A DNA stretch of 64,000 bases from Brachynemurus nebulosus. Its lineage: Eukaryota > Arthropoda > Insecta > Neuroptera > Myrmeleontidae. The position numbers and the translations under genes are program-made. The notes under the pieces are model-generated. The model was not told the DNA's origin, ran no database searches, and saw nothing but the letters and a program-made list of their open reading frames with translations. Position 1 is the first letter of the stretch; every line of letters starts with the position of its first letter. This document shows, piece by piece, positions 1-10,085 of the stretch. The DNA lies in NCBI GenBank assembly GCA_035578155.1, contig JAPWDM010000015.1, positions 5,212,501-5,276,500 on the forward strand. The letters run 5' to 3'.

Positions 1-11
1 AATAATATGGT

Positions 12-53
12 AAAGCCCTTAAAAGTATTAATAGAAATACTTTTAGGGGCTTT
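12..53. repeat. 18-bp imperfect hairpin
   Basis: Arms 12-29 (AAAGCCCTTAAAAGTATT) and 36-53 pair with one mismatch around a six-base loop, and a T-run follows. It resembles a terminator hairpin in shape only, because nothing nearby is bacterial. It may be the tip of a MITE cut by the window edge. Confidence 0.6.
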
Positions 54-100
54 TTAAATAACTAAATATTTAAAAATTATTATATATTTTTATTATTTAA

Positions 101-1350
101 CAATGGCTAATACTAATTTGAGCTATTAACTAGTATTTTATGTAGATTAATGTTTTTTAACAATAGGTGTTACCAATTTAACCTATTAACTAGTATTTTA
201 TGTAGATTAATGTTTTTTTAACAATAGGTGTTACCAATTTAACCTATTAACTAGTATTTTATGTAGATTAATGTTTTTTAACAATAGGTGTTACCAATTT
301 AACCTATTAACTAGCATTTTATGTAGATTAATGTTTTTTAACAATAGGTGTTACCAATTTAACCTATTAACTAGTATTTTATGTAGATTAATGTTTTTTA
401 ACAATAGGTGTTACCAATTTAACCTATTAACTAGTATTTTATGTAGATTAATGTTTTTTAACAATAGGTGTTACCAATTTAACCTATTAACTAGTATTTT
501 ATGTAGATTAATGTTTTTTAACAATAGGTGTTACCAATTTAACCTATTAACTAGTATTTTATGTAGATTAATGTTTTTTAACAATAGGTGTTACCAATTT
601 AACCTATTAACTAGCATTTTATGTAGATTAATGTTTTTTAACAATAGGTGTTACCAATTTAACCTATTAACTAGTATTTTATGTAGATTAATGTTTTTTA
701 ACAATAGGTGTTACCAATTTAACCTATTAACTAGTATTTTATGTAGATTAATGTTTTTTAACAATAGGTGTTACCAATTTAACCTATTAACTAGTATTTT
801 ATGTAGATTAATGTTTTTTAACAATAGGTGTTACCAATTTAACCTATTAACTAGTATTTTATGTAGATTAATGTTTTTTAACAATAGGTGTTACCAATTT
901 AACCTATTAACTAGTATTTTATGTAGATTAATGTTTTTTAACAATAGGTGTTACCAATTTAACCTATTAACTAGTATTTTATGTAGATTAATGTTTTTTA
1001 ACAATAGGTGTTACCAATTTAACCTATTAACTAGCATTTTATGTAGATTAATGTTTTTTAACAATAGGTGTTACCAATTTAACCTATTAACTAGCATTTT
1101 ATGTAGATTAATGTTTTTTAACAATAGGTGTTACCAATTTAACCTATTAACTAGTATTTTATGTAGATTAATGTTTTTTAACAATAGGTGTTACCAATTT
1201 AACCTATTAACTAGTATTTTATGTAGATTAATGTTTTTTAACAATAGGTGTTACCAATTTAACCTATTAACTAGTATTTTATGTAGATTAATTTTATTTA
1301 ACGATAAGTGTCACTAATTTAACCTGTTAGCTAATTTTACCTATTATTAT
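101..1350. repeat. 60-bp tandem satellite, about 20 copies
   Basis: A unit of 60 bp (core AACAATAGGTGTTACCAATT) repeats head to tail with almost no variation. The main difference is CTAGTATTT versus CTAGCATTT, the C form occurring in the units near 315, 615, 1035 and 1095. The first unit (about 101-160) and the last (about 1290-1350) have diverged, which is the usual pattern of an array homogenised in its centre. Because 60 is divisible by three, one frame stays open for 348 codons as a 20-residue repeat. I read that as a by-product of the period and not as a gene. Confidence 0.95.
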
Positions 1351-1482
1351 ATGATAGGTCTTATGTTGGATTTGATTAGTTTGGATTTGTTTATAATTTA
1401 TTAAATATTGGATATTGAATATTGAATTCCGAAGCAGCGTACACAAACTGATTAATTACTTTAATCAATTACTTATAGATGT

Positions 1483-1495
1483 AAAAAAAGGAAAA
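1483..1495 (-). terminator. Possible Pol III terminator T-runs after the 5S-like gene
   Basis: On the minus strand a TTTT (1492-1495) and a seven-T run (1483-1489) lie 6-18 nt past the end of the 5S-like sequence, the position expected for RNA polymerase III termination. Confidence 0.4.
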
Positions 1496-1500
1496 TTATT

Positions 1501-1619
1501 GACAACAACACATGGCGTTCCGTAACTGGTCACCCACGAAAGTACTTACCATGCCCGATGTTGCTTAACTTCGGTGATCGAACGAGAACCGGTGTTTTCA
1601 ACATGGTATGGTCGTTGTC
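1501..1619 (-). rRNA. 5S rRNA-like gene, possibly a pseudogene
   Basis: The minus strand reads as a 119-nt 5S rRNA-like sequence, including CGATCACCGAAGTTAAGCA and the AGTACTT segment of the internal control region. The 5' end (GACAACGAC) and 3' end (GTTGTTGTC) still pair to form helix I. Relative to the usual insect GCC/GGC start and end, both strands have changed together to GAC/GTC. Downstream on the minus strand lie T-runs (1492-1495 and 1483-1489) that could act as Pol III terminators. The internal region differs at several places from the common insect 5S sequence, for example GTACTTTCGTGGGTGACC in the C-box area. It could therefore be a divergent dispersed gene, a pseudogene or the head of a 5S-derived SINE. 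No neighbouring 5S copies are present. Confidence 0.65.
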
Positions 1620-1675
1620 TGATTATGGATACGATATTTGTAAATATATAGTTTTACTATTAATACTAGTAAATA

Positions 1676-1921
1676 TAATGTATAATTCTAATTTGATTTA
1701 TTAATAAATATATTTTATTACTACACTGAAAGGGTTTTTTTTTTATTTTACAGCTACATTTAGATATACCTTCCACGTTAAGTTTGTCCCATTTATTAAT
1801 GATAAGGTAAATTTTATTGATAATGTATAAAACTAATTTGATTTAATAATAAATATACTTTATTACTGTACTTAAAAGCTTTTTTTTATTTCATAGTTAC
1901 CTCTAAATATACTTTCCACAT
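1676..1921. repeat. Diverged tandem duplication, period about 145 bp
   Basis: The segment starting TAATGTATAA at 1676 recurs at 1821. Both copies share an AATTTGATTTA stretch, a TTTATTACT stretch and a downstream T-run followed by a TATACxTTCCAC block. No coding potential is visible. The rest of 1930-2140 is plain AT-rich sequence. Confidence 0.7.
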
Positions 1922-2142
1922 CCAATCTATCCTATTAATTATCCATCTAATATATATTTTTTATATTCAGAAGTTTTAAATGTTGTAAAATAATATAACA
2001 ATAGTGCTTTATATTTCTTAATATGTTATTTGTTAGTGAATAAAGGGTAAATAATATATAATAAAACATTATTTTCAATTTTATACTTTTTATTTGGAAA
2101 ATAATATAAATAAAAAACTTTATTATACAATATTAAAAAAAA

Positions 2143-3949
2143 AAAATTTGTATCATTTATAAATAATTATTTTTAAACATTTATATGGCAATATTTTCAC
2201 AATTTATACATATATATGTATCACCAGTATTAAGCACGCATTTAATATGAGCCCAGTTTTTGCATAACTGACATTCAATCCACGGTTCTTTGGGGCGACT
2301 TTTTGAAAATAGTTCATTGCATATTAAGCAAGAAATCCTTGATAATAATATTAAGCAATTACTATTAATACAAATATCAATTTTTTTAGTAACTTTTTTA
2401 CGCTTTTTTGCTATATTTTGTTCTTTCTCTAATGTTTTTATTTCTCTTGTATCGGTTAAAACAGTAGATTTTCTTTTCCTTTTAGTTTGAGTCTGTTCTT
2501 TAGAAGCAGCCCTTGGGTAGGGTCGAACTATTTCTGGAGAAAATATTGTAGGCGTTGAATTTGATTGAGTATTCATTATCGATGATGTTAAAATTTGCGA
2601 TTCTGCGGGATCAGTTACGAATGACGGAGCGAAATCATCTTGAGTAAAAATATTTTCATTATATGGAAATATTCCAGTCTTTTTAAATCCTTTTATGATA
2701 TTTGTACTAGTTGTAGCTAATGGTAATGAATCTGCTACTATTTTTGGGATATCATATATTGTTATCGTTTTACCTGGATTATTTCGCAACCATAAATCTT
2801 GTGCAGTTGAAGCATATTTCTTAAATGGTCCATACACAGCCACATCAAGTGGTTGTAATTTATGGCTACAATGTGGTGGAAATGATAACATTACGATCCC
2901 ATTATCTTTCGCTAAGTTTAAGGTTGGTACATGTAAATGTGAGGAATGATTATCTAATACGAGTAATACTGGATTATTAATAGATGGTTTAACGTGTGCG
3001 ATGAAATGTTGCATGTACATAAAAAATTCTTCATTTGTTACCCAGCCGCTTGAATTGCCTGCACCAATACAACCTTTTGGTCCATTATTAATAAAATGAT
3101 TTTTATATTTTTTTCGTGGAAATACGAACATAGGAGGCACTGTATTTCCGTTTGCGGAAACAGCACATATTAGTGTCACATTAGTACCCCGCTCAGCAGA
3201 AGTTATGGAGCCAACATTTTTTTTACCTTTCGCAGCAATTATTTTAGTAGGTTTAAGTACTGTGGAAATTCCAGTTTCATCTATATTCCAAATGTTTGAT
3301 GCGGTAAATTGATATTTATTCATAACTTCAGCTAATTGAGTGAAAAATGGTTTTACATTTTCAATATTAAACGATGTCGCTCGTCCGATGCTTGTTGGTT
3401 CGGGTTTTCTAATTGACAACTCTCGATTCCTTTTTAGAAAACTAGAAAGCCACTCTTTGCCAGCTATTTTATTAAGTTTCCATGTTTCAGGCATTTTAAT
3501 ATTAAATTTTTCAGCACACTCATAAGCAAGCTGACGAACATCTTTTGGAGTCAATCCATAAAATATCGAAGCCATTTGTAGTAAATAATCTTTTAAAGCA
3601 ATTTCCTGGTCCTTAGAAAATACTTGTCGAGGTTTTTTATAGCCCATTGTCGGTAAATCTTGCGTTTCCTTATTTTTATATGCTTTCAATTTAGTTAAAT
3701 AACGCGTTAGCGTCGTACGTTTAATATTAAATTCCTTTGAAGCAGCATTTATACTTTTGTTCCCAAAAATTATTGTTCTTGCGGCGTCATTAAATGTTTC
3801 CATAGATATAAGACCTCTTTCGGTTTTGCGTTTATAATTTCTCATATCTAAAAGAAATAAAAAACAAAAATTTAATAAAAGAAGATCTTAATCATAGTTT
3901 TGTTAATGAAAAAATTTGTACTTACTTATTTATAAATGATACAAATTTT
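2143..3949 (-). mobile_element. Candidate PHD-pogo unit bounded by a 24-bp perfect inverted repeat
   Basis: Positions 2143-2166 (start AAAATTTGTATCATTTATAA) and 3926-3949 are exact reverse complements and flank the transposase. They do not begin like usual pogo termini, and I see no clear TA duplication outside them. The inner edge of the right arm coincides exactly with the predicted splice donor at 3925. The arms may be true termini, subterminal repeats or a duplicated exon piece. Confidence 0.45.
2181..3845 (-). CDS. pogo-type DDE transposase with C-terminal PHD finger
   Basis: Intact 554-codon ORF. An N-terminal psq-type helix-turn-helix (roughly residues 10-55) would bind the element ends. 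A DDE_1 catalytic core follows: NIDETG near residue 188, LVLDNHSSH near 297 and PLDVAVYGPFK near 333 supply the three acidic residues typical of Tc1/mariner-pogo enzymes. Residues 500-552 form a PHD-like zinc finger with C-x2-C, C-x2-C, H-x2-C and C-x2-C pairs. The start follows a good splice acceptor (TTTTAG two bases before the ATG), and a GTAAGT donor lies at 3920-3925, so a 78-bp 5'-UTR intron is likely. The reading frame has no lesions, unlike most transposases in this window. A MADF-BESS gene lies upstream on the same strand. Either the element is recently active or the protein has been domesticated; the sequence alone cannot decide. Confidence 0.9.
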   Translation of the reverse strand: MRNYKRKTERGLISMETFNDAARTIIFGNKSINAASKEFNIKRTTLTRYLTKLKAYKNKETQDLPTMGYKKPRQVFSKDQEIALKDYLLQMASIFYGLTPKDVRQLAYECAEKFNIKMPETWKLNKIAGKEWLSSFLKRNRELSIRKPEPTSIGRATSFNIENVKPFFTQLAEVMNKYQFTASNIWNIDETGISTVLKPTKIIAAKGKKNVGSITSAERGTNVTLICAVSANGNTVPPMFVFPRKKYKNHFINNGPKGCIGAGNSSGWVTNEEFFMYMQHFIAHVKPSINNPVLLVLDNHSSHLHVPTLNLAKDNGIVMLSFPPHCSHKLQPLDVAVYGPFKKYASTAQDLWLRNNPGKTITIYDIPKIVADSLPLATTSTNIIKGFKKTGIFPYNENIFTQDDFAPSFVTDPAESQILTSSIMNTQSNSTPTIFSPEIVRPYPRAASKEQTQTKRKRKSTVLTDTREIKTLEKEQNIAKKRKKVTKKIDICINSNCLILLSRISCLICNELFSKSRPKEPWIECQLCKNWAHIKCVLNTGDTYICINCENIAI

Positions 3950-3983
3950 GACCATTCAATCGATGACGGACACGATGATAAAT

Positions 3984-4328
3984 TTAACCCTTAATTGGTC
4001 TACTGAATTACAAATATGCAAAAATACAAAAATACAATTTTATTTTTAAATTAATATTTCAATTCTATTTCTTTTTTTTTTTTTTTTTTTTACTTTATTA
4101 CTATTTAAATTCTAATTTCATATTCCTAGATATTTCCAGGAAAAATATTTGTGAAAACGATTAAATAAAATATGTTATGATCACAGGAAAATTTTTAATA
4201 ATAGTATTTTTTTTTTAATAATATTTTTCTATTTTCAAAGCAGATTAACAAATAATTTAAGAAAATAACTTTTGTACTCCAGTAGACTACTTATGTTTCA
4301 AAAAGTGAGTAGACCAGTTAAGGGTTAA
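3984..4328. mobile_element. piggyBac-like MITE with TTAA target duplication
   Basis: TTAA at 3984-3987 and 4325-4328 bracket termini 3988-4004 (CCCTTAATTGGTCTACT) and 4308-4324 (its reverse complement with one difference). Starting with CCC next to TTAA is the hallmark of piggyBac-type elements. A subterminal GTCTACTG motif is repeated in inverse orientation near 4279. The interior is AT-rich and non-coding, so this is a non-autonomous copy. It landed exactly on the TAA stop codon of the MADF-BESS gene, and the duplicated TTAA preserved the stop. Confidence 0.8.
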
Positions 4329-5068
4329 GGAAATTCAGTATACTCAGTAGTAAAAAAATTGGATAAATAAGAATCAATTGAATCCGTGGATGTAGAACTA
4401 ATTGGTGTTCGAACAACAGACATGTACTCCGGTTGCTCTGTAGTTGGTGAATGAACTTGTACTGATGATTCAGTTGGTAAAATATTAGATTGAAAATTCG
4501 GTGGCGATTGTAATAAAATTTCCTGCGGTTTTATTTTTTCAGCTACGGTATCTTCTGATACTGATAACGACTGTTTTTCATTTTTCGAAATTATATCATA
4601 TTTTTCTATCAATTGCATTATTTCGAGTTTTAAATTTTTCTTTAAATCTTCTGAAAATGTTTTTAATGTTGGCAACAAAGATAACAGAAATTTTTCATTT
4701 TCGTCATTAAACGTTTTATTTTTCGTTTCCAATAAATTGTCGTTTTTATTTAATTTTTGCGTTTTTTTAATTAAAAATTGTAGTTGATTTGCATATTTAT
4801 ATGGTTTTTTTTTCTTTTCAGGATTTAATTTTTTTTGTTTTATTACTGCAAAATATCTGTCCTTAATATTTTTCCAACGTTTCTGTAAGAATTCTCCAAA
4901 TTTTTTTTTGTTATTAAAATTTACTTCTTCGTTGGAAAAACAATTTATGATTTGATTCCAAGCCAATTTTCTGTTATATATATCACTATGTATCCTTTGC
5001 GTGTCCCATATAATGGGTCGCTTTTCAACTTCATTTATTAATTTTAAATTATTAATTTTATATGCCAT
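4325..5068 (-). CDS. MADF-BESS DNA-binding protein
   Basis: A 247-codon ORF from the ATG at 5068. The N-terminal half is a MADF (Myb/SANT-like, Adf-1 type) domain. It has the features expected of that family: a PIIWD motif at its start, a central tryptophan in the LAWNQII helix, and KRWKNIKDRY in the last helix. Near residues 125-160 a leucine-rich FLLSLLPTLK segment with following basic residues fits a BESS motif, which mediates protein-protein contacts. The C-terminus is Ser/Thr-rich and probably disordered. Such proteins are sequence-specific transcription factors or, in some transposons, the DNA-binding partner of the transposase. It is same-strand and upstream of the PHD-pogo transposase. 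The stop codon lies inside the TTAA target of the MITE. Confidence 0.8.
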   Translation of the reverse strand: MAYKINNLKLINEVEKRPIIWDTQRIHSDIYNRKLAWNQIINCFSNEEVNFNNKKKFGEFLQKRWKNIKDRYFAVIKQKKLNPEKKKKPYKYANQLQFLIKKTQKLNKNDNLLETKNKTFNDENEKFLLSLLPTLKTFSEDLKKNLKLEIMQLIEKYDIISKNEKQSLSVSEDTVAEKIKPQEILLQSPPNFQSNILPTESSVQVHSPTTEQPEYMSVVRTPISSTSTDSIDSYLSNFFTTEYTEFP

Positions 5069-5089
5069 TATAACTTTGAAAATATACAC

Positions 5090-5489
5090 TAGAAAATTTT
5101 AAGTAACAATGAAAAACTGAACAGTAGTGTTCACCGTGTCGGTCAGCGAGAAAATGGTATCGAAATTAATACAACTTCTGTATATAAAAGAAAGATTTAT
5201 ATAACACCAAAACCAGTCAAATCAAAAAAAGAGTTATATAATTAATAACGTCGCTTAAAATTGAAAATGTCGCTACTTTTTATTTAAAAAAAATACTTAT
5301 TTATACTTGCAAATCTGAAAAACAAAAATAAAAAACGTCGCGGCGTTTTATTTAAAAAATAAAAGTACAACAAATATTAGCGATGCTTTTTATTTAAATA
5401 AAATTATGCATATTCCATAACATATTAAATAAAGTATTGCTCAAATTACCTCTTACAAATTTCATTGCCCAAATAATCCCGGTCTACCC
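5090..5489. other. Non-coding AT-rich spacer
   Basis: This stretch upstream of the MADF-BESS start contains short repeats of CGTCGC followed by TTTTTATTTAAA-like tracts near 5250, 5337 and 5380. It also has the small palindrome AACGTCGCGGCGTT region near 5335-5348. No gene is seen. Confidence 0.5.
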
Positions 5490-7800
5490 TATCGTGAACT
5501 TCCTTGGAACGGTCATGTCCGACTGGCGAACGACCTTACATTTGAGTATTGGTAATGAAAGAACAACAAGCGACCTTATTCAAGTAAGACGCGGCATATT
5601 ACAAGGCGACTCATTGAGTCCATTATGGTTTTGTCTCGCAATGAATCCACTTTCTCGCCTGTTAAATGAAACCAAATACGGTTACAATGTAGGTATGCAA
5701 ACGAATTTACGCCATACCATTTCACATCTGATGTATATGGATGATATTAAGATCTATGCAGCTACTAAACATCAATTACAGCAGCTGCTGGGACTTTCCA
5801 ACGAAGTTTCGCGAGACCTCTGTATGGAGTTCGGGATCGATAAATGTCGGACACAATGTCGTTCTGGAGGAAAACGAGATGCGGTCGCATTCGAACTCGA
5901 ACCAGAGTCTGTTATGCAGCCCATGGACGAGGGAGAGTCGTACCGGTATCTCGGATTCAATCAGGACGAACATATAGATCACAGCGCTATAAAGCAACAT
6001 CTGATGCAGCAATACCCAACGCGTGTACGGAGATTACTGAACACCCACCTAGATGGAAAAAAACCACCAAAGCAATTAACACCTACGCAGTTCCGGTGCT
6101 AACGTACTCATTTGGGGTAATCAAATGGACGCCTACGGACTTGACAAACATCGAGATCAAGACCCGCGTCCTTATGACCAAATACAGAATTCATCATCCC
6201 AAAGCAGCGATAGAACGATTGACGCTGCCAAGAGCCGAAGGGGGTCGAGGTCTTATAGACATAAGGAACACGCATAATAAACAGGTTCATAACTTGCGAG
6301 AATACTTTTACACCAAAACACACACATCACACTTACACAATGCAATAATCCAAGCCGACAAGGCATACACACCATTAAACCTCTCACACACAGAAATGCC
6401 AGATAGTTTTTGCCGTTTGGTCACGAAGGAGGACAAAATTCAGCAATGGATTCGGAAGCCTTTACATGGGAGACATCCACATGATCTTAATCAGAGTAAC
6501 GTCGACAAAGCAGCGTCGCACGCCTGGTTGAGTCAAGGAGGTCTTTTCCCGGAGACTGAAGAATTCATGCTAGCTATACAAGATCAAGTAATTCATACAA
6601 AGAATTACTCAAAATACATACTTCGTGACTCGTCAATAACATCTGACTCATGCCGGAGATGCCATTCCAAACCTGAAACGATCCTGCACATCACAGCTGC
6701 CTGTATTCAGCTCGCTCAGTCCGAATACAAACACCGTCACGATCAGGTTGGCAAAATCATATACCAGAAACTAGCGGTTAAGCACCACCTTATAACCGAT
6801 AAAACAACTTACTACAAGCTCACACCAAAAGTAGTAGCGGAGAATGACTCCTGTAGACTTTACTGGGATCGGTCGATTATTACAGATAAGACCAGAAATC
6901 ATAATCGACCAGATATCACCTTCGTAATGAAAAACACTAAGACAACCTATCTGATCGATATTGCGGTTCCAAATACACACAACTTACAAAAAACACACGC
7001 AGTTAAATTGGATAAATACACTGACCTCGCAGCCGAAATAAAACAACAATGGCGAATGGAACATGTCCACATCGTTCCAATAGTGCTCAGTACCACCGGG
7101 GTCATTCCACACACACTACACAATAGTTTGAGCCTCTTGGGTCTCCCAAAATACACATATGTCACTATGCAAAATGCAGTGATCATAAACACGTGTCGTA
7201 TAGTACGGAAGTTCCTCAGTAATACGAATCCGACTGCGATATGTGAAAGCACAAGACCTGCTTCTACTCCATCTGAGCCATCTACAGTGAGCGAACAATA
7301 CACTGAAACTCATCTTACAGACACACAACACACATACATAAACACACAATACACTAACACTGAAAGACAAACACTTAATACACATACAGATCCAGATTCG
7401 TCTGATGGAGAGGGGGGATCGAACAACTGCCGCACTGTCACTGTTACCGCTCTGGTGCACAATCCTCCCCAATTCAATAACACACAAGGTCCGTCAACCT
7501 CTGTACCATCTAAACGCGCAGTTCCAGGAACACCCGATCTTAATGAGCAATTTGATGAACCAGAAAACATCTACACCAAGAAACGTAAAATAGAAAGACA
7601 CATCCACACACATACACAAACACACACACAAACACAAACAGTCCTTTGCCTTCCCTCTGTCCCTACTCCTACCTACCATCTGAGGACACGAAAACGAACT
7701 AGGCTTTCACAGCCCTCCTCTGTCATTGAGCCAACATCTACGCTCCCACAAAAGTCTCGCCGTACGACCCAGTGTACACCAAAATAGACACATAACACTG
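5490..7800 (+). pseudogene. 5'-truncated R4/Dong-clade retrotransposon copy
   Basis: From about 5490 the sequence closely matches the second half of the intact R4/Dong element at 45069-49259, starting inside the reverse transcriptase just after motif A. It keeps the RT motif B region (QGDSLSPLWF), the YMDD active site, the C-x2-C-x8-H-x4-C zinc knuckle and the RPD...D restriction-like endonuclease motif. A one-base deletion near 6060, in an A-rich run, shifts the frame; the two partial ORFs are 5437-6102 and the stretch ending at 7787. The 3' UTR is cut about 13 bases after the stop, so the element's own 3' end and TAA tail are missing. It is inactive. Confidence 0.9.
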
Positions 7801-7869
7801 TGTTTTTTTTCAACAATTTTTCCAGTTAATGTAACTTTTATATTAAACTCTACTAGCGATTTCACGGAT

Positions 7870-9580
7870 AAAGAAATTCTTCTGATTATGATTCAGTAAA
7901 TTACAATCAGAATATATTTAAAGAATATATATTTAATAAAAGTATACTTAAAGAGGATTTACGAAATAACATTCAGAATATCGAAATTGATTCAGTAAAG
8001 AATGTTCGTGAAACATCTGTATCTGATTCAAATAATTGTAGCACAGAACTAAAAATAGATGAACTTACTGAAAGTGTGGTTAAGAATAATACTGAAGATG
8101 ATTCTAGTTTTTTTCCTAGGCAATCTACGGAAATTAGTAATAAAGAAACAAATAATACAGCTGAAGATGCCGCAATGAAGGAACAGCCGTCAACTAGTTT
8201 TGATGAAGGCTGTTCACTTAATATTCAAGAGTTGATAGTACCGATAACAAAATCTAAGGAAGCTGGATCAAAAAAACATTTTTGTCCTTTTTGTAAAACT
8301 CTGCAAACGAAATTCGCGCGACACCTTCTACTCAAACATAAAACGGAAGAAGAAGTAAAAAAATTTGCTTATTTGCCAAATAAAAATATGGAAAGAAAGC
8401 AAATAATAAATGCTATCCGTAAAAGAGGCGATTTAATGCATAACACAAAATCCGAATTTAATTCTGGAATTTTAATTGTTTCGAGGCAAAAACAGATGAA
8501 ATCAAATAATACAGCAGAAGATTATGTATCGTGCAAATCCTGTAAGGGTTTCTTTGCGAAATCTACTATACGATTTCATACTCTAAAATGTGACAAAAAT
8601 CGTAAGAAAGGACAAAGAAATATTCTGTCTTCAAGTCGGCGTTTGACTGGCTTCATCCATTCTATAGTAAACGAAAATTTGAGAAGAGTTATTTTTGCGG
8701 TTTTGGTAGAAGATAACGTTGTAAGGTCAATTAAGTATGACGAATTAATTATAATGTTTGGTAATAAATTGTCTGAAAGATACACTTTACGTCACCAGCA
8801 TGATTATATAAGAACACAACTTCGTATGTTGGGTCGTGTCAAACTGGAAATGATGAAACTGGAAAATAATATACGTGAATTTAAAGATATATTCCAGCCC
8901 TAATATTTTGATAAATGTGTTAAATGTTTAAGAATATTGGCTGAATGGGATGAGAAATCGGGAACGTTCAAAGTGCCGTTCAATGCCCAGTTCATTTCTA
9001 CATTGATGAAAAAATATGCAAAAAAGCTCCGTACTGAGTGCATTAAATGGCAGGATCATGAGAGGAAAAAAATTGTAGACGATTTTTTATTACTATGGGA
9101 GGAAGAAATTCCGACTCTCATTGGTAAAAAGGCTTACAATGATCAAATTGACCAGCGACGAGAAAAAAAAGTAATTTTGCCCTCAAAAGAAGATATAAAA
9201 TTATTATACAATTATTTGAAAAACGAATGTTGCAATTGTTTAGAAATTTTAAATGCAGAATTTAATTTAAATGCACACAAACTACTAATTAAGTGCACAT
9301 TACTCTCGTTCAAATATTCAATCGCCGAAGAGCTGGTGAGATCGAACGGTTAACAATCATCAATTATGAAAATAAAGAAATTTTGAACGATAACATTGAT
9401 AAAGAATTATATCAAAGATTATCTGATACGACAAAAGAATTTGCTAAACAATTTACTCGATTGGTTATCAGAGGAAAGTTGGATAGAACTGTTCCAGTAC
9501 TGCTGACAAGGAAATGCACCCAGAGTGAAATTCGGGATTTTGATAAAACTTCGCTGGTGTGTAGAATAGGCAAAAATAAG
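7870..9580 (+). pseudogene. Broken C2H2 zinc-finger / tyrosine-recombinase-like gene
   Basis: Three ORF pieces read as one protein. The piece 8076-8903 has two zinc-finger-like segments (CPFCK...H...H and CKSCKGFF...H...C). Its frame is open upstream to roughly 7870 without an ATG. The same frame continues after a single TAA at 8901-8903 into 8937-9353. A frameshift near 9310 then leads into the 9293-9640 piece, which carries FNRRRAGEIERL. That is the arginine-containing motif of a family of phage-integrase-like (Crypton-like) proteins seen in animal genomes. Homology stops near 9580 where an unrelated repeat begins, so the C-terminal catalytic residues (the second Arg and the Tyr) are lost. 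The Crypton-like assignment comes from family resemblance and is moderate. Confidence 0.6.
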
Positions 9581-10085
9581 GGACCCGTATTTTTTTTTAT
9601 CGGCCATCTTTCACGTTTAGGGGGTGAAACCAGCCCCTAAAATTGGGGGTTAAAATCGTATTTCTTAAGATATCTCGAAAATTATAAGAGATAAAGGAAA
9701 ATCTTAAATTGACGAAATGTTACTTTTTGAAAGAGCTATTCACCTGTATAGGTTAAACCAGGGCCGGGTTAATAAAAGGATCGAAAACTGTACGAAAAAA
9801 ATTAAAAATTTGGAAAAAACCAACATATGGATTTTATTGATGTCTGCATGACTCAAATATTTGGGCGTTTCATTTAACTGTAAAAAAAAGAAAAAAAAAA
9901 CTTAATAACTCACATTCAGCGATTAGATTCGATTGAGTGAACATCGACTCGCCTAGCTGAATATAATTATTGGAGTTTTTATATTCATTATTTTCTCTAA
10001 GTATTCACTGTTGTTAGAGTGGTGCATTTATATGTACCATTGTCTCACAGTGTCAATTTTATTTTAATTTTATTTTTACTAACCA
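9560..10085. other. Non-coding repeat remnant
   Basis: Starts with a GGGTGAAACCAGCCCCTAAA segment containing a CCCCTAAAATTGGGG hairpin, then AT-rich sequence. Around 9970-10110 there are T-rich tracts ending in TTGCAG just before the jockey-derived sequence. No gene is seen. Confidence 0.4.

Noticed and set aside
12..53. Bacterial rho-independent terminator
   Set aside because: The shape fits, but there is no bacterial gene or context around it.
271..1317. 348-codon ORF of 20-residue repeats as a gene
   Set aside because: It is the 60-bp satellite read in a frame kept open by its period; no start context, no domain, and near-identical DNA units explain it.
101..1350. CRISPR-like array
   Set aside because: Units are contiguous with no unique spacers, and the setting is eukaryotic.
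6771..7570. Several minus-strand Cys/Val-rich ORFs, also at 48246-49045
   Set aside because: They are antisense shadows of the R4 C-terminal coding region and recur identically in both R4 copies.
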